Virus record (IMG/VR): IMGVR_UViG_3300046808_001241
Coordinates: 62,001 to 126,000 of that record
Reading direction: 5' to 3' (one strand)
DNA: 64,000 nt
Source of the DNA: a virus
The translations under genes and the position numbers were made by a program. Of this stretch, positions 25,459 through 33,667 are shown one piece after another; positions within the stretch are counted from its first letter, which is position 1; each line of letters begins with the position of its first letter. Under the pieces are notes generated by a model, which was not told the origin of the DNA, did not search any database, and saw only the letters and a list, made by a program, of their open reading frames with translations.

Positions 25459-26925
25459 ATGGCAATTTCCAACAACGAACAAAAGACTGTCAATCAACAA
25501 AAAGAGCAAGTTGCTAAAGAACAAGCCACTCAAACTCCGTCTTCACGTTCTTCAAATCAACGAGAGATTCAATGTCCTTTTTGTGCGCCACATGTTAAGA
25601 AAAAAGACGTAACCGGAGGAAGATCAGAAATTGTTATTCCGTTTTTTGACCCTCCGTTAAGAATTCCAATTCCTCCTTTTTTGACAAAAACCATCAAACC
25701 GGACCCTCAAAAATGCACTTGTGAAGGTAAACAAAAATTTAAAGATGTGTCTGACGATGTAGCTAAATATAATCAAGTAAAACAGCAAGCTCAAGCAAAT
25801 ATTGAAAAGTCGATTGAGCTCGAAGCTAAAATGGGCACGGGAGGAAACCGAACGACAGTCATTGAAAAAAGCGATACTCTAGTTGTAGGTTTAGGCTTCA
25901 ATAAAAATGTTTCTTATGAAACTATTCCTGAAGGACATTTTGCCCCTTCAAAATTAAATACTACAGATCCGGAAAATCTTGGTTTTGCTACAGGAGGAAA
26001 ATACAATGCAGTAGTTGGAAAACAAACTTCTGTCGGTTGGCCGAGCGCGGTCGGAAATTACAAAATAACTTGTGCCAACTCTTTTAATGTTACAGCTGGA
26101 GCAGGCGGTATAACATTAGACACAAAAGGACCTCTTACTTTTAATTCTGGTATTTTAAATTTAACCGGGCCTCAAGTAAACATTGGTAGTGCTAGTGGTC
26201 CTTTGACTCTTGAAGGAGATACGGTGAGCATCGGGGGCAAAACGATTACATTGACTCCGACTGATGCAAACGTTTTTGTTAAAGGAACGGTTAGCACTAC
26301 CGGAAACATTGTCGTAGGAGGGCAACTGCATGCTGAAACACTTTCTTTTTCCAAAGCTTCGTGTCCAGCAAAAGACAAAAGAACATCCACAAATGCTGGT
26401 AATCCAGACACAACCCAAACATCTCCAGCTGTTTGGGGAGGACCTCAAGTAAAGGCAATCACTTCCAGTGTGCTAGACATACAAATATATTTTCAAAATA
26501 TAATGACCAATTTTGAGACAGCTGCTATAAGCGTATTGTCTCCTTCTCAAATGACAAATTTAATGAATCGCATTGGAAACTTGGCAAAAAGCACCATTGT
26601 AATAGACTCCGCGATGATTACAGGCATCTGCATTACCCCAGCTGGTCCGGGCATTGTAATGAACTTTCCGCATGTGCACGGACTGCCTTCTTTGGTTCAT
26701 GATCACGGCATTAGGGTTCCTGATATTGATTGCGATAACTACTCCTCGCCTCAATCTTTAAGAGCAGCTGTTGTAAACGAAGCGCTTACTTCTAATGCTC
26801 CAGCCAAAAAGAAAACGACCACGCAAGAGCTCTTGAAATTTACAATGGCTATTCCCGGCAGTGTCAGTTCTTTTGCTGTAAACGCTCAGAAAAAGATATC
26901 TTGGGTTTTAAGTCACTTAAGTTAA
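25459..26925 (+). CDS. Baseplate spike-like beta-helical protein
   Basis: A 488-residue structural protein just after the hub gene. It has two Cys motifs (CPFCAPH near 38 and CTCEGK near 87) that could bind metal, a helical linker, and a central run of short strands (ITLDTKGPLTFNSGILNLTG onwards) typical of intertwined beta-helix spikes. Near residue 400 is a His-rich HVHGLPSLVHDHG segment, reminiscent of metal sites in spike tips. It probably extends or caps the central spike. The family was not recognised precisely. Confidence 0.6.
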   Translation: MAISNNEQKTVNQQKEQVAKEQATQTPSSRSSNQREIQCPFCAPHVKKKDVTGGRSEIVIPFFDPPLRIPIPPFLTKTIKPDPQKCTCEGKQKFKDVSDDVAKYNQVKQQAQANIEKSIELEAKMGTGGNRTTVIEKSDTLVVGLGFNKNVSYETIPEGHFAPSKLNTTDPENLGFATGGKYNAVVGKQTSVGWPSAVGNYKITCANSFNVTAGAGGITLDTKGPLTFNSGILNLTGPQVNIGSASGPLTLEGDTVSIGGKTITLTPTDANVFVKGTVSTTGNIVVGGQLHAETLSFSKASCPAKDKRTSTNAGNPDTTQTSPAVWGGPQVKAITSSVLDIQIYFQNIMTNFETAAISVLSPSQMTNLMNRIGNLAKSTIVIDSAMITGICITPAGPGIVMNFPHVHGLPSLVHDHGIRVPDIDCDNYSSPQSLRAAVVNEALTSNAPAKKKTTTQELLKFTMAIPGSVSSFAVNAQKKISWVLSHLS

Positions 26926-26930
26926 TTGAA

Positions 26931-27842
26931 TCAGTTTCGTAGAGAGTAATCAATACTTTCGAAAAATTTTACAAAATCAAAAGCATTGTCTGGTCCGTTT
27001 AGCTGCTGATAATTGCTAAATAACTGCTTTGTAACTTCCAAAGGATTTGCAGACACTTCTTGCATCGTAAAAGATGGTACAGCAATCTCATCTTGGATTT
27101 GGATCTCCTGAGATGGTTTATGAATTCTTACAAATTCAGAAAGCATTTTCTTTGCTACTTCTAGTGGATTTTTAAAAATATATTCTTTTGGAATAGATTT
27201 AACCATTTCCATAAATTCCAAATGGTTCTTTAATTTAATTTCGTTTACTACAAATTGTTTTTTGCCGTCTAGATCGTTGATTGGCTCAGCGAAAGCATTG
27301 TTGAGATTTTCTGTAACAAACGTTCCATTAAACAGTGGATTTGCTGCTTCTGCAGACAAAACAGCCATTTGAGCTAGTTGTAACTGCTGATTAGCTTCTG
27401 CAATTGCTCTTAAATCTTTTATGCAAGAAAACGGATTAAAATTATTCGGAATAGAGTACTCCTCTATAGAGCTTGGTTTATGATTTGGTCCTAAATATTC
27501 ATATATTAATTTTTCGTACGGATGGACAGGAACTGAAGTTATAGCAGTAGTAATAGTAGACGTTACGTGCTTAGCAGAAGAAACGAGACTATCAATCATT
27601 AGTTTTGCTTTTTCTTTATCTTTTTGAAGCAACGTAGTAAAATTTTGTACGTTTTCTATAGCTGCAATATCTTGCTCGGCTTCTTGCAACAAAATATCTT
27701 GATTGATAGATTGCTGTTGAATTTTTGTTAAAACGTCTTGATAAGAAGGAACGGGGAATTTTTTCACAGTTTGAGTTAATGACTCAGATTGTTCAGTTAA
27801 TTTTTCCTGATCGTCTATGTTAATTAACGCCCTGTTTTGCAT
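26931..27842 (-). CDS. Hypothetical protein
   Basis: A 303-residue, mostly helical, Gln/Glu-rich protein, probably cytoplasmic or virion-internal. It contains NPLEVAKKMLSEFVRIHKP and NPLEVTKQLFSNYQQL, an internal repeat of about 60 residues spacing in the C-terminal third. No known domain is seen. It ends 5 bases from the convergent spike gene. Confidence 0.6.
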   Translation of the reverse strand: MQNRALINIDDQEKLTEQSESLTQTVKKFPVPSYQDVLTKIQQQSINQDILLQEAEQDIAAIENVQNFTTLLQKDKEKAKLMIDSLVSSAKHVTSTITTAITSVPVHPYEKLIYEYLGPNHKPSSIEEYSIPNNFNPFSCIKDLRAIAEANQQLQLAQMAVLSAEAANPLFNGTFVTENLNNAFAEPINDLDGKKQFVVNEIKLKNHLEFMEMVKSIPKEYIFKNPLEVAKKMLSEFVRIHKPSQEIQIQDEIAVPSFTMQEVSANPLEVTKQLFSNYQQLNGPDNAFDFVKFFESIDYSLRN

Positions 27843-27872
27843 GCCTTAACTTACTGAAAAAACTACAAAAAA

Positions 27873-28364
27873 TCAAACTAATACTTCCCCAAGAAATGCT
27901 TCCCATTGTTCGTGATGAGCTGCAATGTCTTGTTGATCAAATGTTTTATAAACGCTTTTGGAAAGTTGTCTATAAAAGTCTGGCTTTGGAGCTCCGTGAT
28001 ACTTCCAACGCTTTTCAAGAGCTTGAGGATGGAAAGAAAGAGCGATTAAACTTTTGCTAGCAAAAACCAATCCCATATCTGAAGCAATTGAAGGCATCAT
28101 TTCATTTGTCTTGTCATGATACTGGTAAATTGTAATAGCAACACGATTGCACTCGTCTTCAGAATCTGCAAATTTAGCAGACAAACAAATCATAAACAAT
28201 GCGTCAATAGCATGAGAAACAATAATTTTTGTATTGTCTGATATTAACTTCGAACCAATTGCTTGCTTTATAGAAGGTCTTGAAGTTATATCAGTCTCAT
28301 AAAGATTTTTTAAAGCCTCAGAATTTTTGAGATCGTATATTTGATCGATGAGACTTCTTGACAT
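27873..28364 (-). CDS. Conserved late hypothetical protein
   Basis: A 163-residue helical protein with a late-type box 5 nt before its ATG, embedded in the end of phoH. It includes SHAIDALFMICLSAKFADSE and a C-terminal HHEQWEAFLGEVLV. Late expression suggests a virion or assembly role. No function is known to me. Confidence 0.65.
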   Translation of the reverse strand: MSRSLIDQIYDLKNSEALKNLYETDITSRPSIKQAIGSKLISDNTKIIVSHAIDALFMICLSAKFADSEDECNRVAITIYQYHDKTNEMMPSIASDMGLVFASKSLIALSFHPQALEKRWKYHGAPKPDFYRQLSKSVYKTFDQQDIAAHHEQWEAFLGEVLV

Positions 28365-28368
28365 ACTA

Positions 28369-29127
28369 CTATTTATTTTTATTAGCGTTATATTTTTCTA
28401 CTTTATCGATAATAAACTTCAATATTTCAGAACGCATAATATCGTCCTTGGTAAACTCCACACAATGGATTCCTTGTTGTTTTGACTCTTCATCATTAAA
28501 CAAATCAAACATTGCTTTAAAGCCAGATTGTTCTTTGTGTTTCAAGTCCGTTTGCATAGGATCTCCAAGAATGAAATATTTTGTAAATTTACCGATTCTT
28601 GTTAAAGAAGTAAGCAATTCCGAGAAATTTGCATTCTGAGCTTCATCTACAATTACTACTTTTGCATTATACGATGCTCCTCTAAGATAATTTACTGGCA
28701 TTCCTTTAACTCTTTCGTCAGCATGCAGGCGCTTTATATCCCCTGTTGGTAACAATTCTTCGAGCTTGTCATTTAGTACGGACACAAAAAATTGTAATTT
28801 TTGGTCGGCATCGCCCGGAAGCGTACCCATAGAATGAGCAGCGCTTTCTATAATCGTTCTTACATAAATTATATCACTCACTCGCTTTTGATTTAAAAGT
28901 TCGAGAGCTGAATAAACCGCTAAAATGGACTTTGAAGTTCCAGCAGGACCAGAAAGAAAAATAATTTTAGTATCTTTATTAGTCGACAGCTCAATAAAGG
29001 CTTTTTGTTTTTCCGTCCATTCAAGCCCTCTTAAATTTAACGTATAATCAATTTTTTCCCTTTGATGTACTTTTGGAGAAGTGTCTTTTATTTGAGGTTT
29101 CGGTGTAATTTTTTTAGCTTTTTTCAT
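28369..29127 (-). CDS. phoH: PhoH-like ATPase
   Basis: A P-loop NTPase of the PhoH family, common in marine and T4-like phages. Walker A is GPAGTSKS (residues 60-67) and Walker B VIVDEAQN (Asp161, Glu162); YVRTIIE and ILGDPMQTD motifs also fit. PhoH proteins are RNA helicase/ATPase-like; their role in phage infection is not settled. The N-terminus is a short basic tail. A terminator-like hairpin lies 13 bases upstream of the ATG. Confidence 0.92.
   Translation of the reverse strand: MKKAKKITPKPQIKDTSPKVHQREKIDYTLNLRGLEWTEKQKAFIELSTNKDTKIIFLSGPAGTSKSILAVYSALELLNQKRVSDIIYVRTIIESAAHSMGTLPGDADQKLQFFVSVLNDKLEELLPTGDIKRLHADERVKGMPVNYLRGASYNAKVVIVDEAQNANFSELLTSLTRIGKFTKYFILGDPMQTDLKHKEQSGFKAMFDLFNDEESKQQGIHCVEFTKDDIMRSEILKFIIDKVEKYNANKNK
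28370..28375 (-). promoter_or_regulatory. Late promoter-like TAAATA box inside phoH end
   Basis: The minus strand reads AATAAATA then 5 nt then ATG (28364). The box overlaps the phoH stop region. Confidence 0.5.
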
Positions 29128-29139
29128 AATTTAAATAAA

Positions 29140-29166
29140 AAAGAAGCCGGCGCTTGCTGCTTCTTT
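29140..29166 (-). terminator. Hairpin with U-tract just upstream of phoH
   Basis: An 8-bp stem AAAGAAGC/GCTTCTTT with an 11-nt loop. On the minus strand it is followed by a T-rich run (TTTTTTATTT) and then the phoH ATG. It has the form of an intrinsic terminator or attenuator in the divergent gap between phoH and the rightward gene at 29243. Confidence 0.5.
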
Positions 29167-29229
29167 GTTCCCTTTTTAAAATGTTCTGACAGTATTACTG
29201 ACATCGTAGTTACTTATCTGCAATTTGAA

Positions 29230-29235
29230 TAAATA
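29230..29235 (+). promoter_or_regulatory. Late promoter-like TAAATA box
   Basis: TAAATA lies 7 nt before the ATG at 29243, at the right side of the divergent gap. Confidence 0.5.
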
Positions 29236-29242
29236 GTAATAT

Positions 29243-29503
29243 ATGCGTCTGCCATTTAACCTACCAGATACAAAACTAGAAGAAGATTCGAGAGTAAAAT
29301 TTATTTACACCTCGCCTGAACTTCATCAAAACATCGAGCTTTCTTTAGATGGAGACGACACTTCTGTGGAAACTTTACTCAATGCTTTTGAAAGATTTTT
29401 GGGAGCACTGGGAATTTGCTTACCTCCAAATGTTATTTTAGGGTTTGTTGAACTGGAAGAAGACGGAGATTCAGAAGAAGATTCAGAAGAAGATAAAGAT
29501 TAA
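29243..29503 (+). CDS. Small conserved acidic protein
   Basis: An 86-residue protein with LSLDGDDTSVETLLNAFERF and a helix GALGICLPPNVILGFVEL, ending in an Asp/Glu/Ser tail. I recall this pattern in marine T4-like phages; the function is unknown. It opens a rightward late cluster. Confidence 0.65.
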   Translation: MRLPFNLPDTKLEEDSRVKFIYTSPELHQNIELSLDGDDTSVETLLNAFERFLGALGICLPPNVILGFVELEEDGDSEEDSEEDKD

Positions 29504-29512
29504 TTAAATCAA

Positions 29513-31093
29513 ATGGATTACCGCTTAAAATCTTTGTATGAGCAGATGCTTAGAGGAGAGACTGTTAAACAAAACTCTAAAGGGCAACCTAAAAATTTAA
29601 CAGAGGCCTATAAAAAAACAGTCTTAACAGAAAGAACAGCATTTTATGCAAAAGATATAGCTGCTGGAGAAGAAATTCCAAATATACAAGGGTTGGAAAA
29701 TTTAGGAGCAGTTGAAGAGCCTTTAAAAATAAAGCACACCATTGCCTCTCAATCCGTATTGCCTACTCTAGAAAAAGCAATGTCAAAAGAAATATCTGGG
29801 TGGGGAGCAATCAAAGGAGTTGATGTTGATCGCCTTGCAAAAGATTTCATTGTAGCTAAAGTGTCTGGTTCGGATTTGGAAAAAATTACCGCTCACAAAA
29901 AGGAATTGACAGCATTTGAGGAAGCAGTTACAAAACCAGTACCGTTCAATTTAGTAACCGTCATAACAACAGACATCAAAACAAAAACTGATGTAGAAGC
30001 AACTCCCGAAAGTTTGGGTATGATTTTTAAACGGTTGTTTGAAGAGGAGGGAACTATTTCAGGGACTGCAGTAGGAAAGGGAGAGTTGGCTATTTCGTTA
30101 TTTACAAATTGTTCTAAAGGAAAAACTGGAGACTTGCTGCTTCCTTCTGGAAGAACTATTGAAGTTAAAGGCAAAGGCGGAAGACTCGGCCCTGCTGAAC
30201 ATTCTCAGTCAAATACGGCTAGAGATTTAGCTCAATTTTTGCAAACAAAAAAATCTGATCAAAAACTCAATGTAGAAATGGTTCGGTTAAAAACTTCCAT
30301 TCGCAAATTTGCTAACGAATTAGAAAAAGAAGAATTATATTCACAAGTTTTTAATGACTCTTTAAAAGAAACGTTAAATCAAATTGCTGACAGCATAGAC
30401 AATCCAAAAATTTCCGAGTTTCTTCAGCAAAAAGGTTTTAAGGAAATTTACAGAGGGGGTTCAGCTTCTTCTGAGAAGATATACAACGATTTTACTAAAT
30501 TGGGATATTTGAAACCAAAGCCTCAAGACGTACCTACAGCTCCAATAGAAAAAGATTTTATAAAAACAATACAAGCAAAAATACGAAAATTTTTAACAGA
30601 TAAAGTATTTTTTAAAGGAAACGTTGAAAGAATTACAAGCAAGACCGTTGAACCTCAAGCTATAGCACAACAAACGTTTACCGTAGCTGTACAAAACTTT
30701 TTTCTAAACAATCTCGGATTAACCCCAGAAGAAGCAGCTGAAGCATTTTTATATACAAAATCCTATAATAAAGACGTTTCTCGATATTTGCCTGAAATTA
30801 AAGAATACTTTAGTAAGCATTACGCTTCAATGACGGAAGGAGACTCGACTTATTTAAAAGCAGCTATTTTTGCATTCCAACTAACTCTTTACGCTCATGC
30901 AGGAGAAGCAGGACAACATTTTGATTATTTTATGATTATGAATAATTCCTCTATGAACGCTCTTTCGTTGGATGTTAATAGAGAAAATTTATTTACATAT
31001 CTTGCTGCTGTTTATTTAAATAATACCGACAAAATTGAAATGTCGATTAGAGCTGATGGTAGACAGGGAGCATCTGCTGTTACTTTAAAATAG
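29513..31093 (+). CDS. Putative PD-(D/E)xK nuclease, probably virion-associated
   Basis: A 526-residue protein starting MDYRLKSLYEQMLRGE, a virion-type N-terminus also found in neighbouring genes. Near the middle it has KGELAISLFTNC (Glu191), GDLLLPSG (Asp207) and TIEVKGKGGRLG (Glu217-x-Lys219), which fits the order of a restriction-endonuclease-like active site. The C-terminal half is helical and ends with a conserved-looking FDYFMIMNNSSMNAL stretch. It could cut host DNA on injection or process phage DNA. The nuclease call is by motif only. Confidence 0.55.
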   Translation: MDYRLKSLYEQMLRGETVKQNSKGQPKNLTEAYKKTVLTERTAFYAKDIAAGEEIPNIQGLENLGAVEEPLKIKHTIASQSVLPTLEKAMSKEISGWGAIKGVDVDRLAKDFIVAKVSGSDLEKITAHKKELTAFEEAVTKPVPFNLVTVITTDIKTKTDVEATPESLGMIFKRLFEEEGTISGTAVGKGELAISLFTNCSKGKTGDLLLPSGRTIEVKGKGGRLGPAEHSQSNTARDLAQFLQTKKSDQKLNVEMVRLKTSIRKFANELEKEELYSQVFNDSLKETLNQIADSIDNPKISEFLQQKGFKEIYRGGSASSEKIYNDFTKLGYLKPKPQDVPTAPIEKDFIKTIQAKIRKFLTDKVFFKGNVERITSKTVEPQAIAQQTFTVAVQNFFLNNLGLTPEEAAEAFLYTKSYNKDVSRYLPEIKEYFSKHYASMTEGDSTYLKAAIFAFQLTLYAHAGEAGQHFDYFMIMNNSSMNALSLDVNRENLFTYLAAVYLNNTDKIEMSIRADGRQGASAVTLK

Positions 31094-31131
31094 TAGTTGT
31101 CTAGTCCTCGCAAGTCTCGTAGCATTGGTTT

Positions 31132-31659
31132 GTGAACATTTTTTGCACAAACACAGACCCAGTCATTTCCGCTCAAGAACTTTGTGATCAGCATTGCCGT
31201 TCTAAAATGCAAATTGAGTCAGCTATTCTTTTGCAGCATTGTTTTTCGAACGAAACTCTAAAGTCTGCTCCTCCTACCAAAAAAGGCACTCCTCGCAAAT
31301 CTGGGAAAGGTTACTTTAATCATCCTTGCTCGGTTTGGACGCGGGAATCTAAGGCAAATTTCGAGTGGTTAGTGGAGCATGCACTAGAAATGTTTAATGA
31401 GCGAGACTATCGCTGGCCAAGTTCCTCTGCACACTTTACAAAAACGTTTATCGAATGGTGCAGAGACAATATTGACAAAACTGATCACTGCAAAGGAACT
31501 AAGCTAACTCCTTTTGCTATTGCAATTAATCCTGAGTCTAAATGTAAGCAGATTAAAGGTTTTGACCAACTTCCAACAGTAGACAAATACAAACTATATA
31601 TTCAGCACGATAAGTCTTTCGCTACATGGTCAAAGCGTTCTAAGCCTTCTTGGTATTAG
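31132..31659 (+). CDS. Conserved phage protein (HPCSVWxRES family)
   Basis: A 175-residue protein beginning at a GTG: MNIFCTNTDPVISAQELCD, then LESAILLQHC-like, NHPCSVWTRESKANFEWL and TPFAIAINPESKC, ending FATWSKRSKPSWY. This is a family found across phages and some bacteria and giant viruses, sometimes annotated as pyrimidine-dimer DNA glycosylase-like without proof that I know of. Conserved His and Cys residues suggest metal or catalysis. Confidence 0.7.
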   Translation: MNIFCTNTDPVISAQELCDQHCRSKMQIESAILLQHCFSNETLKSAPPTKKGTPRKSGKGYFNHPCSVWTRESKANFEWLVEHALEMFNERDYRWPSSSAHFTKTFIEWCRDNIDKTDHCKGTKLTPFAIAINPESKCKQIKGFDQLPTVDKYKLYIQHDKSFATWSKRSKPSWY

Positions 31660-31774
31660 ACTTTTTCTTTACGCAATTAGGAACTATTTTCTTGCCTTTT
31701 TTCTTTGTTCCCTTTTGCTCATACCCCTTCCAGCACTTTTCTAGTAACATATTCACGAGATTGTTAAACTTCAT
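31640..31774 (-). CDS. Small basic protein (44 residues)
   Basis: A short gene reading MKFNNLVNMLLEKCWKGYEQ, then KKKGKKIVPNCVKKK. The CWKGYE and VPNC pattern recurs in N-termini of small virion proteins of T4-like phages. It is convergent with the preceding gene (20-base overlap) and divergent from the next one. A late-type box lies 5 nt before its ATG. Confidence 0.6.
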   Translation of the reverse strand: MKFNNLVNMLLEKCWKGYEQKGTKKKGKKIVPNCVKKKSNTKKA

Positions 31775-31779
31775 ACGCT

Positions 31780-31792
31780 TATTTAATAAATA
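31780..31792. promoter_or_regulatory. Overlapping divergent late promoter boxes
   Basis: TATTTAATAAATA contains TAAATA on both strands: the minus-strand box is 5 nt before the ATG at 31774 and the plus-strand box 5 nt before the ATG at 31798. The two start codons are only 23 bases apart. Confidence 0.6.
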
Positions 31793-31797
31793 AGAAT

Positions 31798-33051
31798 ATG
31801 ATAGAAACTTCATTTAGAAGCTTTTTTGGACAAGCTTCTGAACAAATTATTTTAAAAGAACAAGCTGAGGGAGTATTAAAGCATCTTACTCACTTAGAAG
31901 AGCTCGTGTTGACATCTAAGAAGCAAGGGTTGGGAATTGCTATTCAATTTTTAAAAGAATTGTATGATGTGTTGAAGGGAAAGACGGACTCTACAACTTT
32001 CGTAACTGTCAAGTGGGATGGAGCTCCAAGCGCGATTGTGGGAATCAATCCAGAAAACAATCAATTTTTCGTATCAACAAAGAGTCTAGCCAACGTTAGT
32101 CCAAAAATTAACTACACAGAAGAAGATATTAACAAAAATCACGGACACGCTCCAGGCCTAGCAGAAAAATTAAAAATGGCTTTGAAGTATCTTCCTGCAG
32201 TTATTAAAGACGGAATTTATCAAGGAGACTTTTTATTTGATAAAAGAGACCTTAAACAACAAAATATTGACGGAGAAGACCTTATTTTATTCAAACCAAA
32301 CACGATTACATATGCTATTGATCAACACAGTGCTTTAGGACAAAGAATATCAAACGCTCAAATAGGAATTATTTTTCATACAAAATATACCGGAACCAGT
32401 TTACAGAATTTGAAAAAGGGTTCGGATGTTAGTGCATCCGAATTCAATCAAACGCAAGATGTTTTTGTTGATGATGCTAAATTCAAAGACATTTCCGGAT
32501 TAGCAACGTTTACAAAAGATGAGTCAGAGAAGTTTGAAACTCTTATTGATTCTTGTGAAACAGCCGGTAATAGAATTGGCTGGGAAGAAATTCCAGAAAA
32601 CGTTTATACAAATCTCAATACTTTTATTAATAGTTTGATTCGTCAAGGTAGATTTGTTCAAAAGCCTCAAGATGAGTTTAATAACTTTATTAAATGGATT
32701 AAAGAAAAGGGACAAAAAGCGGTTGATCTACTTAAAACAGAAAAAGGAAAACAAAAGAAGCAAGAAGCAGTTGACCAATTTGTTCAAATCATAGAACAAA
32801 GCCAAAACGACATCATAAACTTGTTTAATCTATCAAAAAAGCTCGAACAAGCAAAGATGTTGTTCATTAACAAATACAATTCTGCTGTTAAAACAAAACA
32901 ATTTTTAACTCAACCTGACGGATCTTTAAAAGTGACAGCTCCAGAAGGATATGTTGCTGTTGATCACTTAGGCAATATGGTAAAATTTGTATCCAGATTA
33001 GATTTTTCAGCAGCCAATTTTTCAGTTTCTAAAGGAGAAAAGTTTAAATGA
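31798..33051 (+). CDS. Ligase-fold nucleotidyltransferase-like protein (KWDG)
   Basis: A 417-residue protein with TVKWDGAPSAIVG at residues 70-82, fitting motif I (KxDG) of the DNA/RNA ligase and capping-enzyme superfamily, with Lys72 as the expected adenylated residue. Later come IYQGDFLF near 140 and DLILFKPNTITYAI near 161, at positions of motifs III-IV. The C-terminal 200 residues are helical. I recall this KWDGAP family as widespread and uncharacterised in T4-like phages. The start MIETSFRSFFGQASEQ resembles a capsid-targeting peptide. It overlaps the next gene, another nucleotidyltransferase. Confidence 0.7.
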   Translation: MIETSFRSFFGQASEQIILKEQAEGVLKHLTHLEELVLTSKKQGLGIAIQFLKELYDVLKGKTDSTTFVTVKWDGAPSAIVGINPENNQFFVSTKSLANVSPKINYTEEDINKNHGHAPGLAEKLKMALKYLPAVIKDGIYQGDFLFDKRDLKQQNIDGEDLILFKPNTITYAIDQHSALGQRISNAQIGIIFHTKYTGTSLQNLKKGSDVSASEFNQTQDVFVDDAKFKDISGLATFTKDESEKFETLIDSCETAGNRIGWEEIPENVYTNLNTFINSLIRQGRFVQKPQDEFNNFIKWIKEKGQKAVDLLKTEKGKQKKQEAVDQFVQIIEQSQNDIINLFNLSKKLEQAKMLFINKYNSAVKTKQFLTQPDGSLKVTAPEGYVAVDHLGNMVKFVSRLDFSAANFSVSKGEKFK

Positions 33052-33656
33052 AAACCTTTCGCCAATTCTTTTTAGAGTCCATAAAAGATACAGTAGTGTT
33101 CGCATATGGTCGTTACAATCCTCCAACTGTTGGTCATATGAAGTTAATTGAAGCAGTCGTGAACGCTGCAAAGAAAAATAATTCTGATTATTTGATTGTG
33201 CCTTCCCACTCAACAAAACCATTAGATAAAAACCCTTTAACTGTAGATCAGAAGATCGAAATTCTGAAACACATGGTTCCCGACTCTGCAAAAGTATCTG
33301 CTTTTGGGTCGACATATATTAATACTCTTCAAAAGCTTCAAGAAATGGGCTTTCAAAACGTTATTCAGGTCTGTGGATCTGACAGAGAGCCAGAGTTTAA
33401 AAGACTGGTAGATATGTATAACGGAAAACCAGATAAAACGGGAAAAGTTCCATTTAATTTTCAATCATTTACTTTTATTTCTTCTGGAGACAGAGATCCA
33501 GATTCGGAAGGAGTAGAAGGAATGAGTGCTTCTAAACTGAGAAAATTAGCTATAGAAGGAAATGTGGACGAATTTAAACGTGGAATGGCTGATTCAGTTC
33601 CTGATGAGATTAAAACCAGCACTTATAATATTCTTAGAAAAATTCTTGCAAAATAA
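33048..33656 (+). CDS. Cytidylyltransferase-like adenylyltransferase with capsid-targeting-like N-terminus
   Basis: A 202-residue nucleotidyltransferase of the HxGH superfamily (NMN/pantetheine-phosphate adenylyltransferase relatives). GRYNPPTVGH at residues 21-30 gives a TxGH variant, QVCGSDRE lies at 107-114, and GMSASKLR at 158-165 matches the ISSTxxR motif. Between them residues 120-150 are loop-rich. It starts MKTFRQFFLES, close to the T4 capsid-targeting start MKTYQEFIAEA, so the enzyme may be packaged and trimmed by the prohead protease. Substrate could be NMN, but this is not shown. Confidence 0.85.
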   Translation: MKTFRQFFLESIKDTVVFAYGRYNPPTVGHMKLIEAVVNAAKKNNSDYLIVPSHSTKPLDKNPLTVDQKIEILKHMVPDSAKVSAFGSTYINTLQKLQEMGFQNVIQVCGSDREPEFKRLVDMYNGKPDKTGKVPFNFQSFTFISSGDRDPDSEGVEGMSASKLRKLAIEGNVDEFKRGMADSVPDEIKTSTYNILRKILAK

Positions 33657-33662
33657 TAAATA
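33657..33662 (+). promoter_or_regulatory. Late promoter-like TAAATA box
   Basis: TAAATA lies exactly 5 nt before the ATG at 33668, overlapping the previous stop region. Confidence 0.55.
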
Positions 33663-33667
33663 AACGT

